This document shows positions 1 through 11,960 of a stretch of DNA of 64,000 nucleotides, in pieces (the first letter of the stretch is position 1; each line of letters starts with the position of its first letter). The stretch covers positions 51,462,707 through 51,526,706 of the forward strand of contig CM060174.1 in NCBI GenBank assembly GCA_030549775.1. Direction: 5' to 3'. The translations under genes and the position numbers were made by a program. This stretch comes from Tamarix chinensis. Its lineage: Eukaryota > Streptophyta > Magnoliopsida > Caryophyllales > Tamaricaceae. Under the pieces are notes generated by a model, which saw only the letters and a list, made by a program, of their open reading frames with translations, was not told where the DNA came from and ran no database searches.

Positions 1-1065
1 GGCAGTGGCAGTGGCGGAGATGGGTGGTGAAACCAAAAACAGGGGGAGAGAGGGGAGGAGAAGAAAGGGAGAAAAGGAGAGACTCTGGTAAGGCATAAGG
101 CTCGAAAAAATGCAGAGTGAGCATGGAAGGAGGAATAAATAGGAGAGGAATATAAGGGAAGGGATAAGGGCTCGAGGGGTGGCTGTAGGTGGTAGGGAAA
201 TGTGTGTTGCAGGGAGGGGAGAAGGGGTATGGCAATGGCAATGGCAGGGAGAGGGAAAGAGAGACCAGGATGGGCAGAGAAAACGATGCGCATGAGAGAG
301 AGAGAGAGAAAGGGAGAGATAGGGGAGGTCAACGGGGGGGGGGGGGGGTGGAGAGGGAGCTGCAGGTTGGGCAGCAAAAATGGTGGAGGGTGGCCGAGAT
401 TATCGCCGAGGAAAGAGGAAGAAGAAAGAAAGAAAGAAGAAGAAAGAGTCGGGGGAGGGGTTGGTGCGTGCGATGGGCGGCCGAGAAAATAAGCAGTAGG
501 CCGACCCGGTCGAGTAAGAAAGAAAAGAAAAGAAAGGGGGTGGCCGGCTCGCGCGGGAGAAAGAAGAAGGAGCTGGGCCGGGGGAAGGAAAAAGGAAAGG
601 AAGGGGGATGGGCCGGCGGCCCAATGCACAGGAGGGCAAGGAGCAGGCCAGCCAGCGGCGGCCCGAAGAAGAAAAGGAGAAAGAAGGAAAAGATAAAAAA
701 AAAGGAGAAAGAGAAAAGGAAAAAGGAAAAGAAAAGGGAAAATTGAATAAAATAATTTAATTGATAAAATAATAAAATAGACTAATTTTGGGTAATAAAT
801 TGATTTAATAATTTAATTTAATATAGTTAAAATATAAGGATTTAAAAGGGAAAATTTTAGCAAAATAATAATTTGAAAAATTATTTAAATGACAAGAGTA
901 TGATAAATAAAAAAATATTTATTTTAATTTATTAAAATATTTATACCAAATTTCTTACACTAAAAAATCCATAAAATAATTAAATTAAAAATATTTAAAA
1001 GCTAATTTATCCAAAATAAAATTTATTTATTAAAATATAGGGTTTTAAAAATTCGGGGGATTACA
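1..1065 (-). mobile_element. Family A LTR, 5' part (copy A-5), cut by window edge
   Basis: Read on the minus strand, the right edge starts TGTAATCCCCCGAA, then runs through an AT-rich stretch (about 1060-740) into a pyrimidine-rich stretch (about 740-50). A-1 and A-2 have this same order after their TGAAATGCCCCGAA starts. The piece is therefore the beginning of a family A LTR in reverse orientation, and the rest lies left of the window. No polypurine tract adjoins it at 1066, so it is either a solo LTR or a 5' LTR. The long purine-rich open frames at 189-746 and around it are shadows of this composition, not genes. Confidence 0.7.
334..348 (+). repeat. Poly-G run, 15 G
   Basis: Fifteen uninterrupted G within the purine-rich part of A-5, close to an AG-repeat stretch at 294-310. 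The length may be affected by sequencing error. Confidence 0.9.
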
Positions 1066-3130
1066 ATTCCTTGGTTGATTGATTGGTTTTCATAACTTTA
1101 TTAAACCTAAATACACTCCACCACCTTACACACTCAACTACCTTGTCCTTTATCATTCAAGTGTTGAACAAGCTACCTCTCCCCCTCTTGTGGCTGTAGA
1201 TTTTTGGTTCCTCCATCCCCTAATTATACCCTATTTGTCTTTCTTTGTTTTCGTTCAACATTTATCTCATTTTCTCCTCTTGGTTTCTCCCACCTTTCTC
1301 TTCATTTTGGTTATTTTTGCTAAGTATTCTTAAGCTTTGTTGAGCTTATAGCCAAGACCCATCTTCCTCTCTTTATCCATATTCTCTTATTTTTACTTCT
1401 ACATTTCCTTCTATCTAGCCTTTATTTATTTTTAAATAAGTAAAGAAGGTTAGATTTTTGGTTAAATTGTGAAGTCATCATCCTTTGTCTTCTCCTCTTC
1501 TGTCTCCATCTTTCAAAGGCGTTGATATTCTTTTGGGAATTCTTTGTGTTATTTTGCTATTTGTGCTTGGAAAGAGGTAATTCCAACCTTGCGTAAAGTA
1601 TCCTTGGAAGAGGCTTTCTATGTTTTTACTTTCTTAGCTCAAAGGTAAATCCAACTAATCCGTAGTTGGTAGAATTTTGTGTGAAAATGATAGGTTAATT
1701 GTTTAGGATAAGAATTATGCTAGGTTAAGGTTATCAAATAATTTGTATTTTTGCCAAAAAATGAAAGCATGCCACAGTTCATCTTGGTGTAAATTTTATG
1801 ATGTATAGAATAATATATATTGCCATGTTAACATCTAATGACTCATACATGCCAAGGTATTACTCTAAAAGTTAGAGTGTATGACTATAACAACATATAC
1901 AGATTTTTGCTAAAGAGAAATGTGCATGTTTAGGGTTAGGGTTCAATCGTAAATTGTTGTGTTTTATGCTAGGCCTACTAATGAGTTAAATGTGTTCCTT
2001 GGATATTTTAGATAAACTTGGACGTGTAGCATGTTGGCCTTAGAGTATAAATATGTTTCAATGGTGATTATTACATGTCGCATGTTCTAGGGGTAGAAAC
2101 GTAAATTTTGTATACCATGATTCGTATTTAAAAGTTATTCGTGGAAATTACATGCTAAGATTGTATATGTGTACTATGTTATGTCCATACTTGGGGGTAA
2201 TATGGTCTTTTGTCATACCGAAGAAATTTATTGTATGATAAATTATTGTTAGCTATTCTATTTTAGCATCTTCATGACAAATATCCTATAGGGGTAAATC
2301 TGGTAATAAAGTGAAGGAAAATACGGTAGTTATAGGTTGGAGGGCATTTTGGTCATTAGAAAAAAATGTGATTCAAAGAGAATAATTGGACTAGTTGACT
2401 TAAGTGTTGGCCTCAGAATAATTTTGGAAATAATTGGATGAAGGGATTGAATAGGTGGATTAGATAATTATTCGGGCTATGGCATGATGCCTAACCCTAG
2501 GTCGTGTTGGCCTGGAATCATTGCGACCCTCGTGGTCCTTTAGATTTGACATATTTTAATTGGGATGGTAATGGCTTAAGTTCTATCTTGGAAGGTTCTT
2601 CAATTAATGGATTGACTGGCTATATTTCTCCACTGCTCAAGCTAAGAGGTCCTTTAGGTGATGAGTAATTGATCTAGCTACACCTACCATGTCATTATCA
2701 TCATGTTCACTAGAGTAATAGGTAGTGTAAATGCTAGTCAATTGATTTGTATCAAACAATTCGGATTCCTCATTAAGTGTACCTACATCAAACTCATCAA
2801 TCTATCTAGCCAATGTCGCTAGCCACAACCTCAGATATAGAGAGTTCCTTTGTCGCTAGCCAGTATTGCTACCCGAGCTAGTAGCCTAGAGGTCTGATGC
2901 CTCATCCTTTTTAGAAAGGGTAGATATAAACTAGTGTCGTATGAGTTTTTCCAGCATGGTTCTTGAATGTGATAAGTCAGGCAGAGAGAGAACACCAAAC
3001 CGGTGTGGCGATCAGTATGCTTACTATCGCTACTTATTCTACTTGTGTGTAGTTTGATTCTGGTGCTTAACACTCTCTTATGGCATCTAATTTTTTTTAA
3101 CTAGAGCTGCCTTATCTCCTTAAAGTAGCA
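1066..3130. other. Unassigned, repeat-derived, no gene seen
   Basis: AT-rich, with no open frame of recognisable content. A TATA-like TATAAATA lies at 2046-2053 (+). By position the stretch could hold the 5' LTR and gag of the chromovirus remnant that follows, but no convincing similarity to the downstream LTR at 6329 could be followed by eye. Confidence 0.4.
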
Positions 3131-3480
3131 TTTCCACTTCTGTTATATTACCTTTTGGGGATAGAATTGCGTGCTCTAGGTTATACTAGGGGGTTATTTT
3201 GGTAATGGGAGAAATAGAATTTCCATTGGACTTCATAGAGCTAAAGTTATGTGATTTTGAAGTAATTATTGGTATTTATATGCAGAGGAAGTACCAAGTG
3301 CTTATCGGCTGTGCATAAGAACACGTGGTTCTACGAGGACCAAAGGGCATTAGGGTTTAATACCAGAAGTGTGAACCTAATCCCTCTTTAAGGATTGTGT
3401 TGGTGACTAGGTTAGGTACCCTCATATGTAAAGGATATCTGCTCTATCTGTGTAGTCTCAGAGACATCAAAGTCACTAAG
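3131..3480 (+). pseudogene. Chromovirus protease region, decayed
   Basis: Translation in broken frames gives a stretch reading FPLDFIELKLCDFEVIIGI at about 3217-3275. This matches the end of the aspartic-protease domain of Tekay/Del-type Ty3/Gypsy polyproteins, where a similar segment precedes the linker to reverse transcriptase. The linker continues to VHEFLDAFLEEIPGMPPV (about 3508-3560), which in the family joins protease to RT. In-frame stops and frame changes show it is not functional. No gag could be recognised upstream. Lineage is assigned from motif resemblance and agrees with the C-terminal chromodomain. Confidence 0.6.
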
Positions 3481-4180
3481 ACACCATTAGAGAAGATGTG
3501 GATGGTCCATGAATTTCTTGATGCATTCCTTGAGGAGATTCCAGGAATGCCACCAGTTTGAGAAGTCGAGTTCACCATGGATGTATTGCTAGGAACATAG
3601 CCTATATCTAAGATTCCATGCCGTATGGTACCTGTGTGGTGAAAGAAATCAAGGTTCTACTGGAAGAACCTTTGGAGAAAGATTATATCACCATAGGGAG
3701 CGCCATTTCTATTCATAAAGAATAAGGATGGAAGAATGATGTTATGTATCGACTAATGAGGGTTAAATCAGGTGATGGTGAATAATCGTCATCTATTGCT
3801 AATGATTGATGACTTGTTCGATCAACTCAAGGGAGCCAAGGTGTTCTCCAAGATTGATCTTCGATTAGGCTATCATCAATTGAGGATAGTAGACTAAGAC
3901 ATTCCTAAGAATGCTTTTCATGTAAGGTATGAGCATTATGAGTTCATAATAATGCCCTTTGGACTCACTAATGTGCTAGCTGCTTTTATGTTCCTAATGA
4001 ACCAGATCTTTCATCCTTTCTTGGACCAGTTCATCGTATTGTTTATTGACCGCATTCTCATTTATTACAATGATTGAGAGATGCATGAACAATATTTGAT
4101 GTAGGCTTTAGACTTGCTGAGATCACTAACAATATGCCAAACTCTTAAAGTGTGACTTTTGGCTAGATCAAGTAACTTTC
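3481..4180 (+). pseudogene. Ty3/Gypsy reverse transcriptase, decayed
   Basis: Conserved RT blocks appear in order: GAPFLFIKNKDGRM (about 3700-3740), a degraded LCIDY..LN block with two stops (about 3742-3775), [16 protein letters not shown] (about 3841-3888), [15 protein letters not shown] (about 3931-3975) and the catalytic box. The box reads F-I-D-R at 4042-4053, so the second catalytic aspartate of the usual F/Y-x-D-D is lost. Several stops fit C-to-T change of CGA or CAG codons. In an intact element RT copies the element RNA into DNA in the cytoplasmic particle. This copy cannot. Confidence 0.85.
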
Positions 4181-4640
4181 CTTGGTCATATGGTTTCTAA
4201 GGATGGAGTGGTAGCGGATCCTGCCAAGATCCAAGTTGTTTTTGAGTAGCTAGCTCCCACTTATATAAAGGAGGTGCATAGTTTTTAGGGGTTAGCCGAT
4301 TACTACCATCAATTTGTGGCAAACTTTTCCAATATTGCATGACCATTGATGCAACTATTGAAGAAGGATACACGTTTCCAGTGGAATAAGAAGTGTAGTG
4401 AAGCTTTCAAGGATTGAAGAGGATTTTAACTTTAACCCCTAACTCTATGGAGTTTAGTGCAATTTCTACAGTGACCATAAGAGCCTCAAGTACATCTTCA
4501 CTCAACGAGAGTTGAACCCAGGACAAAAACCGAGGGTTGGAGTTGGTTAAGGATTATGACCTAGAATTGGCCTACCATTAGGGTACAACCAATGTGGTGG
4601 CAGATGCACTTAGCCAAAAGATATCACATTCCTTGGGCAC
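4181..4640 (+). pseudogene. Gypsy RNase H / connection region, internally deleted
   Basis: The connection domain is readable (HMVSKDGVVADPAKIQVV from about 4187, then a degenerate version of the family's Y-R-x-F-I segment). Near 4450 the reading jumps from the start of RNase H directly to its end: the family's Y-S-D-H-K-S-L-K-Y-I-F segment is found at about 4470-4500 and VADALS at 4597-4614. Most of the RNase H core, including catalytic acidic residues, is missing, so this is an internal deletion and not only point decay. Confidence 0.75.
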
Positions 4641-5960
4641 TATTGTATTATTAGATCACTTATGCTTAGAGATCAGGAAGATGGAGATCAAACTTCTCAT
4701 TGTTGGAAGTCTAGAGGCGAGAATGAGCACACTCACCATTACACCTTCAACCTTCATGGAGATCCAAGCTAACCAATGTGGTGATGTTAATCTTGAGAGA
4801 ATTTGGATTTGCATTGTAGAAGGTAGAGCTAAGGGATTCTAGATCCATGAGGATGACAATATTAGGTACCATAGTAGATGGTGTGTACCACAAGGGTGTG
4901 TGGAGCTCAAGAGGAGGATCCTTGAGGAAGGACATTATCCTCCTTACTCTATTCACTCTTGAGGGGATAAGTTGTACTAGGACATAAAGAAGATATGTTG
5001 GTGTCCTTGAATGAAGTATAAAGTGGTAGAATTTGTTGTCCGATGTCTAATTTATCAAAAGATTAAGATTGAACACAAGGGACATGTAGGGTTAGTGCAA
5101 CATGTTGAAGTTCCCGAGTGGATGTGGCAGAGCATACCAATGGCCTTCGTGGATGGTCTTCCGAGGATCCGTAGTGGTTTTGATTCCATCTGGGTGATTG
5201 TGGATTGTTTGACTAAGTCGACCATATTCATATCAACGAAGGCAACATAAAGCATGGAGCAACTAGCCAATGCCTACAGAAAGCATGTGGTGAGACTACA
5301 TGGAGTTCTTAAGGAAACTGTATCTGAATGAGACTCCACATTCTTTTCACACTTTTGGTAGAAATTATAAGCTGTCATTGGTAATAAACTAAAGATATGT
5401 ATAAGTTTTCACCCAGCTACGGATGATTAGATTAAGAGGACCATTCAGATGTTGGAAGACATGCTTTTAGCATGTGTGTTGGATTTTGGGGGCAGTTGGG
5501 AAGATCAGCTAGACTTGATTGGGTTCTCCTATAATAATAATTATCATGCTAGTGTCAAGATGGTGCCTTTTGAAGCCTTATATAGGAGGAAGTATTGTAG
5601 TCTCTCGTGTTGGAGTGACATTAGCAAGGACCCTTTTGTTAGGACCTAAGATGATCTAGAAGATGACTAGCCACATCTGTTTGATTGAGGACCATATAAG
5701 AGCCGCTTAGGACGGAAAAAAGAGCTACACAAATATGAAGAGATGGACTAATTGTCACGAGGTGGGTGACAGAGTCCTTTTGAGGGTCTCTCCCACCAAA
5801 GGAGTCATGAGGTATAGTAGGAAGGACATGCTTATTTTGAGGTACATTAGATCATACGAGATTCTAGACCGTTTTGGTGAAGTTGCTTATCACTTAGCTC
5901 TACCAATGGAGTTAGCTTGTGTGCAAAACGTCTTTCACGTATCACAGCTATAGAAGTATG
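4641..5960 (+). pseudogene. Gypsy integrase, decayed
   Basis: Zinc-finger remnants lie at about 4981-5070 (CWCP, then VVRCLIYQKIKIEHK). The catalytic core follows: EVPEWMWQSIPMAFVDGLPR (from about 5107) and DSIWVIVDCLTKS (from about 5184), where VDCLTKS is the usual first-aspartate neighbourhood. SFHPATDD at about 5406-5430 corresponds to the family's HPQTDGQ/SER segment. The region up to FEALYRRKY (about 5569-5598) and the DRVLLRVSPTKGVMR segment (about 5767-5812) complete the C-terminal part. Many stops (for example after 5245 and 5647) make it non-functional. It would have inserted the DNA copy into the genome. Confidence 0.85.
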
Positions 5961-6184
5961 TAGTAGATTCTTTACACATTATTCGACCAGAATTGCTAGA
6001 GCTTGATGAGTCTTTGACTTATGAAGAGCGACCGGTAGGCATTCTAAACACCAAGTTGCGATAAACGCGTACGAAAACCATTCCTTTAGTGAAAGTTCAT
6101 TGGTCACTGTATGGCATAGAGAAGTATACCTCGGAGGCTAATGATGAAATTCAAGTTAAGTGTCTAGAGTTATTTTCATAGTTT
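5961..6184 (+). pseudogene. Integrase C-terminal chromodomain remnant
   Basis: Broken frames read KTIPLVKVHWSLYGIEKYTS followed at once by EANDEIQVKCLELF at about 6073-6180. This is the characteristic chromodomain-containing tail of Tekay/Del chromoviruses (I-P-L-V-K-V-x-W ... E-A-T-W-E-x-E-x-x-M in intact relatives). The domain is thought to direct integration towards marked chromatin. The key tryptophan after the acidic turn appears as S. One stop lies just upstream near 6061. Confidence 0.75.
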
Positions 6185-6311
6185 TTACCTTAAGTGGAAA
6201 CCTTTTTCTTTAAAGGGGTAGTACCCTTTCCCTTGCATGTGACTATGATGTGTGTTGACCTTTATGTGTATTGATGCGATATGATTATTATAGGATTTGG
6301 GGACATAACAT

Positions 6312-6327
6312 CTTTAAGGGGGTAGTG
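6312..6327 (+). other. Polypurine tract of the chromovirus
   Basis: CTTTAAGGGGGTAGTG immediately precedes TATAATATCC, the start of the 3' LTR. A G-rich tract ending just before the LTR is the plus-strand primer of Ty3/Gypsy elements. Confidence 0.7.
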
Positions 6328-6474
6328 CTATAATATCCAATATTTTTGTAAATGGTTGAATGAGAGTTATGCCAAAGTTTAGGCCTTTGATTTTGATTTA
6401 ATGTTATTATTTGGTTTGGGACAAAGGTTCATTTGAAATCATGTTGAAAAATGGAGTTTATTGAGTTTTGCAAG

Positions 6475-6640
6475 AACACTAATCAATTGGTTCCATGAAC
6501 CAATCAACTAATTCATCATTTTAGCAAATTTAGTTTTCTCAACTGAACTGATTGACTAGTTAGGGGAAACTGATATCGATTGTAGAACAGTTGACTGGTA
6601 GACCCAAACCCATCAACTAGTTTGTTGAGCTGGTCATATA
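6475..6640 (+). repeat. Cluster of quasi-palindromic CAATTGGTT / AACCAATCAAC motifs
   Basis: Variants of CAATTGGTT, AACCAATCAACTA, GATTGACTAGTT and GTTGACTGGT recur every 20-50 bp. The same motif cloud occurs at 24380-24640, 29325-29470, 30850-30970, 34140-34440, 42680-43040 and 44270-44390, always in B or C LTRs. Confidence 0.75.
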
Positions 6641-7092
6641 ATTCGAGCTTAATTTTCTAAAAAATCTTTTACACTGAAATGGAATCTTACTAACTTATGC
6701 CAATTTGTCTCCAAGAGATTCTTAACCAAATTTATGATGTAATTAAACCAAAATATTGCCTTGAATCGATGTGGAGGTTGGTTGGAACAATTGAGGGGGA
6801 GAGATGACCTCATTGTTATCTTCTTCCTCCTCTCTTCTATGTACATTTTTGAGATTAATGCTTCGATCATAGGTATGAATCTGAGTAGTTGGAAGATTCC
6901 TTTCATGCCGACCTTCCATTACTTCACTTGTGTATGCAAATTCTAGCTTAATTGACCTGCATTCTTTAGTACATCATTTGAGCTCTATAGACCAAGTTAG
7001 AAAATCCTTCCATTATGATTGAATTCAAATGGTCAATTGTTGGGTTTTGAGTTGTTTCTTAAACCCTTAATATTTCCTTTTCATTAGTTGGG

Positions 7093-7099
7093 TATAAAG
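7093..7099 (+). promoter_or_regulatory. TATA box of C-1 LTR
   Basis: TATAAAG in the context GGGTATAAAGAAACCC, followed by a pyrimidine-rich stretch, at the place in the LTR where C-2 and C-3 also switch to CT-rich leader sequence. Confidence 0.5.
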
Positions 7100-7543
7100 A
7101 AACCCAATCATCCTTTATCTATACCTTTCTTTCAGTCACTGAATTCTCTAAGTCTAGTATTCACTCTCTTCTTTCTACATTTCAAGTTGTGCTAATTAAT
7201 TTTCTTACACTCTTCTGATTTTGTCTCTGACTCTTTCTTGTTTCAGTTGTTAATCAAGGAGGAGTTAGAGTCTAGGAAAATGGTTGAGTGGTTCAACTGA
7301 GCATTTCCCTATTTTTACCTTAGGTTGGTATGTTCTTCTTTCTTCTATTTTAAGTTTAAAAATTTAATAAGGTTTTGGTATAATGTTTGACTAGTATGAG
7401 GGTAATCGATTGATTAGGGTACAAGTGGACCTATTACCTTGACCATTTGACTATGCCAAAACAGAAAGGATACTAAGATATAGATAATATAGCTAACTAA
7501 TTAACTAACACTAGTCATAGGTGTATTAAAGACAGTAATAAGG

Positions 7544-9010
7544 TGTTACCAAATTTAAATATATATTTTTAACATTTTTGCAGAAGCTAAAATATAAAAA
7601 ATAATCTTAGGAAAAATAAGGTATTATTGAGGTACCTAACATTGGATAAACATCCTACCATACATCCCATATTAGATATAAGGCTATATAGCCAACCAAT
7701 CAAACATAAAAAATAAAGTGCACAAAATAAGTAGCATTGAAGATAATAAGAGTTAGTGTTTACAAAACCAAGGCCATGTTAGATTCAAAATGAATTGAAA
7801 TACATAAAAAGAGCATTCATAGAATAGGGGAACATGTCTCTCAAAGAAAAACAAAAGATGACCATTAAACCCATTTTCCCCACGCCTAACACATACATTA
7901 TCTGACTTCTAACCACCCTCTATTACCCGTCTAAGGTCATCTACTCATGGGATTGAGCTGGTGATGAATAAAAGGGCACATCAATATACTATATACTAGT
8001 TAATCCAAGTTACCTAATCATGGGAGTTTGTGATGCAAAAATGGTCATAATAGGGATAAAATTCATGACATCACACATGCTCTCACTTATGTAGTAACAT
8101 AATAACTCATATGATTTACTAACATGGGATTCTCAATATGGTACTCTATATATGCATATGGGAGTAGATGAAATCATGCTCAGTGATAGACATGTAATTC
8201 ATAGAAATATCATGGTTCACACCAAGTGAAGGATATTATTGGTTCATCATGCTAACCATAAACATCATGAATCGTGGATAACATCATATGATAATGTGAT
8301 GTGACATAGCAAGGATATGAGATACTTAGGTAAACACCAAGATATATTCCATTTATTCCTTCTTAGGACTCTTATCAAAATGTTATATGGTCGTTGATTT
8401 ATATTATTTTGTACGAGAAAAGGATTGGATCATCTCCCATGGTCTTTCAATACCTATGGAAGCCAAAACAAGAACAAAAGGACATAAGTTTAGCTAAAGT
8501 TAATAAACCACCGATGGACATAAAATCCAATTGAAGACAAATAAGCCTCCTAGGTGACCAGACTTTTTATTATTGATATTCCATAATACATCATTAGTAT
8601 CTAGATTAGAAAAGACACTAGTTTCAACTAGGGTCCCACCTAAAGGCATATATGAGATACACCCAAATGCAGAATAACCTTGGTAACTAATCAAGGATCG
8701 GATAATCTTGTCCCATATATTACTCCAAGATTATCCACTTTAAGTGATTAATAGCTTATTTACCAAAAAAAATATACCAAATAAGATCCACATGGCATAC
8801 TAATTAAATCATAACCAGATAATGATTCCAAATTATCCATCATAACCTATAAAAGGGTATATAATGGTGATATCATCAATACAGGACCAATTTAACCCAT
8901 CAATTAAGTTATTTATCTCATATGGTGTAGTCGTAGCAGACACATAATTTAAACCCTCTTACTGACAATTGTAGTATTGGTAAATAAGGGTATCATTCTA
9001 TATTAGGGAC
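7544..9010 (-). mobile_element. Family B LTR fragment (copy B-1), reverse orientation
   Basis: The sequence from TGTTACC onward aligns by eye with B-2 (21982-24641). Both share CATATTAGATATAAGGCTA (7667-7685 and 22118 on), both share a segment close to CATAGTACATTATTAGTGTCTAG (written here as its B-2 form, 23390-23412; B-1 at 8581-8603 differs slightly), and both share the neighbouring ACCGCCTTAAGGCA/CCCACCTAAAGGCA block. The left edge is the LTR 3' end. The right limit is uncertain because similarity fades into AT-rich DNA near 9010. Confidence 0.55.
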
Positions 9011-9960
9011 TGAGAGGGCTCACTTCTATATAACTAGCTCAAAAAAATAAAAACCTTAAATCCCACAAAATAAATAAATACAAAAAATACTAATGGGGTT
9101 TTAAAATTAGAAATTAATAAAATAAATAACAAAAATAAAAGAAAATAATAATAAAAATAATAGATAGCCTCAAATATGATAAATATGCTAGAAAAATTGA
9201 AATCCACCACTAGATTAGGTTAAAATATAATATTAATTTCTAAGTGAATATTTAATCATGAGAAAGAGATCGACCACGTTGTATATCAAAAGTAGGCCAT
9301 ACACCTTATATTACTTCCCTAAATTAATTAATATGACAAAGCACCAATACTAATCCTATTAAATACTAGCAGTTTAGCAGCAACAAGAGGCTCCTATAGT
9401 TAACTAGATTTAATGTATTAATCACAAATGTAATGATGTCAATCTAAGAACCCAGACTAGTACAATAAGCATGTTTAGCTGTACTTTCCTTATTTAACCC
9501 ACACATATCTAAACGTTTTACTACTCCATTTAGAATCATAAAACTATTAGGTGAATTATTATCTATTCTAGCTGCAATTTATATATACAAGTTCTAGCAT
9601 ATTTATATGGCCACCTAGTAGGTAAATAATCCTACATACTGTCACTGTGAGAAAACTAGAACAAGACATGCACCATATAAAATATATCTGATTGAAATAT
9701 ATGTATATGTATAAACAATAGCAATTAAAATAGAGTCAAAGAAAAATCTCATGAAATAAAAAAAAATCTTATCTCAAATCCTAATCTAGTGTTTTAGTCT
9801 ATTTCCCAGTAATAAATAATCAACTAGCCATAATTATCAAATTAATTATACAAAATATATATCATAAATATAAATTAAAAATAGATAAAGAAATAACTAA
9901 AATAAATTTTAGATGAAAGATCAAAATTATTCATATGAAAATTGTTAAATTTTATTTGAA
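9011..9960. other. AT-rich, no gene recognised
   Basis: Mostly A/T with short poly-A and AAT runs. No coding similarity, TSD or terminus could be placed. It may be the remaining part of B-1 or the inner end of the neighbouring LTR. Confidence 0.4.
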
Positions 9961-10853
9961 ATAAATTCTTTTAGGTAAAAATTTCTCTATCTTCTTCTCT
10001 CGGCTGTGTATAAATTATAGTGCTGTTAGGTCTTTCTCTCTCCTCTGCCTGGTTACCTTCTACAACGACTGTTTTTTTTCTTTCTGGATTTTTATTTCTT
10101 GTACATTTTGGCTGACTGCCTTTTTCTCGATCTTACAACCTTCTCCTCATTTATTTTCTATGTAGTCCCACCCCTGCTGCATTTTCCGCATCACTGAATC
10201 TCTTTTCTTTTTCCTTTTTTTTTTGCTATAGCCACCTCTCTCTCCTTCATCTTTTTTTTTTCTTTTTTGTGCGACTTGTCTCGTTAGCTCTCTAACAACT
10301 TCTATTAATGCTTTGCGCTGCTGATGCACCGCTCTACTTTCGTCTACCCCCTCAGTTCTAGCATCACTCTCCTCCTGAAGGCTTCTATTATTTTTTGTGC
10401 TTCCCGTCCTCTTTTGCTCATTCCCCCTATGTCAGCCATTTCTTTAATTCCTCGGCTTTCTATTCTTTTTGTCCCCTATTCACTGACAGCTTCTATTGCT
10501 TTTAACTCTACCGTCCTCCTTTTCTTTTCTTTGACCTTCAGTTCTCATGCGCCATTTGTTTTTGGGCCTTTGGGGCTTCGATCCTTAGGCCCTTGGTCCA
10601 AAGGTCCAACATTCTTTTTTTTTCTTTTCTTTTATTTAAAAACAATATCTATAAAAAAATTAATAAAAATTAAGAAATAATAATATATTCTAAATTTATT
10701 TAATTATTATCATTTTAACTTAAATAATATAATTTATGTAATTATTATCACTTAAAAATAAAATTATATTTATTCATCTATATTGTTAAAATGAAATACA
10801 AAAAATTAAGATTATAAGGGTATAAAATATGTTAAAATATGAACTCATTAACA
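9961..10853 (-). mobile_element. Tat/Athila-like 3' LTR, reverse orientation
   Basis: On the minus strand an LTR starts TGTTAATGAGTTCATATTT right after a polypurine tract, passes through about 230 bp of A/T, then a purine-rich stretch with GGCCCAAAGG-like words. This AT-rich then GA-rich layout is usual for LTRs of the plant Tat/Athila group of Gypsy elements. The inner end was not found and 9961 is only where the pyrimidine-rich (+) stretch starts. Open frames on both strands here are composition artefacts. Confidence 0.5.
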
Positions 10854-10885
10854 CCCCCACATTTAGTTTTTTCTTGTCCTCAAGT
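10854..10885 (-). other. Polypurine tract and 'gaggacaag' box of the Tat/Athila-like element
   Basis: On the minus strand CTTGAGGACAAGAAAAAACT is followed by AAATGTGGGGG and the LTR start. A TTGAGGACAAG box followed by a TGTGGGGG tract is the typical 3' boundary of plant Athila/Tat Gypsy elements. Confidence 0.65.
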
Positions 10886-11021
10886 AAGTTATGACTCTAA
10901 CTAAATAAAATGAAACTAACTAGCCACTTTTGTAGGTCTCACATGTAACACCTCTAAATTTCACAGTTAAAAAATTTCATTTGCAATGAAAATATACACT
11001 AAAACAAGGGGTGCTACCACC

Positions 11022-11066
11022 GTGATTGGTACAAGACAGACCCTTTACCAATCTTATACCAACCAC
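11022..11066 (-). other. Conserved 3'-proximal stem-loop of A-4
   Basis: GTGATTGGTACAAG (11022-11035) pairs with CTTATACCAACCAC (11053-11066). Of 14 positions, 12 are Watson-Crick. The remaining two are G·T wobbles when read on the element's sense (minus) strand. Same place and size as the stem-loops of A-1, A-2 and A-3. Confidence 0.75.
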
Positions 11067-11559
11067 AAGGCTATAAAATTTAAAATACATTGATTTGAGT
11101 AGGATATAAACCACAATGTTTCTAATAAATCATCGTAAAATAGAGTGTGCGACGTAAGAGTCAATACAAAAATAGAAAGTGAGTACAGTGTTAATGCCCC
11201 TATGGGGAGAATAAAACAATCAACAAATGATAATACAGAAATAAATAGGTGAGTTTGGACAACACTCTCTTAGGCCCCATGCCAAGTCTAACAGGCCATC
11301 ACTCAGTCTTTCCCATCGCATTTTAGGCATCAAAATCATCATATGCAACAGCTCCTACTTGTACCAACTTAGAAGGGGCCACTGATCGTGGAAAAGAGAA
11401 GCACCCATGAAATGGGCAATTAGTACACTATATACTAAGTATGGTAACCATGCGGCTAAGACCATATAACATAAATGGCAGATAATACATGTAGTGAATT
11501 AGTTTGGTTAATCATAAGCATTAAATCTTAGGCCATTATTTCCACTTTCACACAACTCT

Positions 11560-11960
11560 CAATTTAGATCCATGTGAGTATGGGAACCACGCTATTATAG
11601 CCAGTGGATCAAAAAAATCCAGGGCAAAACTCTCCTAAACACTATTATTAGCCTGTGGATCACTCTTTAGGGCAAAGTGCTCTTGGCCACTATTATGCTA
11701 GTGGAGCAGTCTAGCTCCGACTCTCATGGTGTTCCACTATAAGTAATTAATATCTTTCCCATGGATTATTATCATTTAAGGTTTGGTTTATTGAGCATAG
11801 GATCCCCCACTGTTATAGCTGGTGTATCGGAAGCATCCAGGGCAATATGCACCTGTCCACTATTATTCGTTCATGGATGGGTCTCCAAGGCACCTTGCAC
11901 CTAGCCACTATTATTGCTTGTGGATTGGTCTGGGCCCGGCTCAATAATCTTTCACTTTAA
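11560..11960 (-). repeat. Two-hairpin tandem array of A-4 (decayed)
   Basis: At least five units carry, on the minus strand, CCAC...ATAATAGTGG followed by a second imperfect inverted repeat such as AGGTGC/GTGCCT or CAGGTGCA/TGCCCTG. Units match the 49-bp units of A-1 and A-2 in plan but not in stem sequence. Confidence 0.65.

Larger units (their letters stand above)
6329..7543 (+). mobile_element. Chromovirus 3' LTR, family C type (copy C-1), partial
   Basis: The LTR starts TATAATATCCAATA right after the polypurine tract. Its layout matches C-2 (32482) and C-3 (44492, reverse): AT-rich start, a cluster of CAATTGGTT/AACCAATC motifs (6470-6640), then a TATA box. It stops around 7543, where B-1 sequence begins in the other orientation, so the downstream half is missing. 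This copy is the evidence that family C-type LTRs belong to a chromodomain Gypsy element. Confidence 0.65.

Noticed and set aside
189..746. 185-codon frame rich in Lys, Arg, Glu and Gly
   Set aside because: It is a translation of the purine-rich strand of a family A LTR. The matching frames in A-1 and A-2 do not conserve a protein.
10324..10680. 118-codon frame on the plus strand
   Set aside because: It lies in the pyrimidine-rich part of a minus-strand LTR, has no recognisable domain and ends in AT-rich low-complexity sequence.
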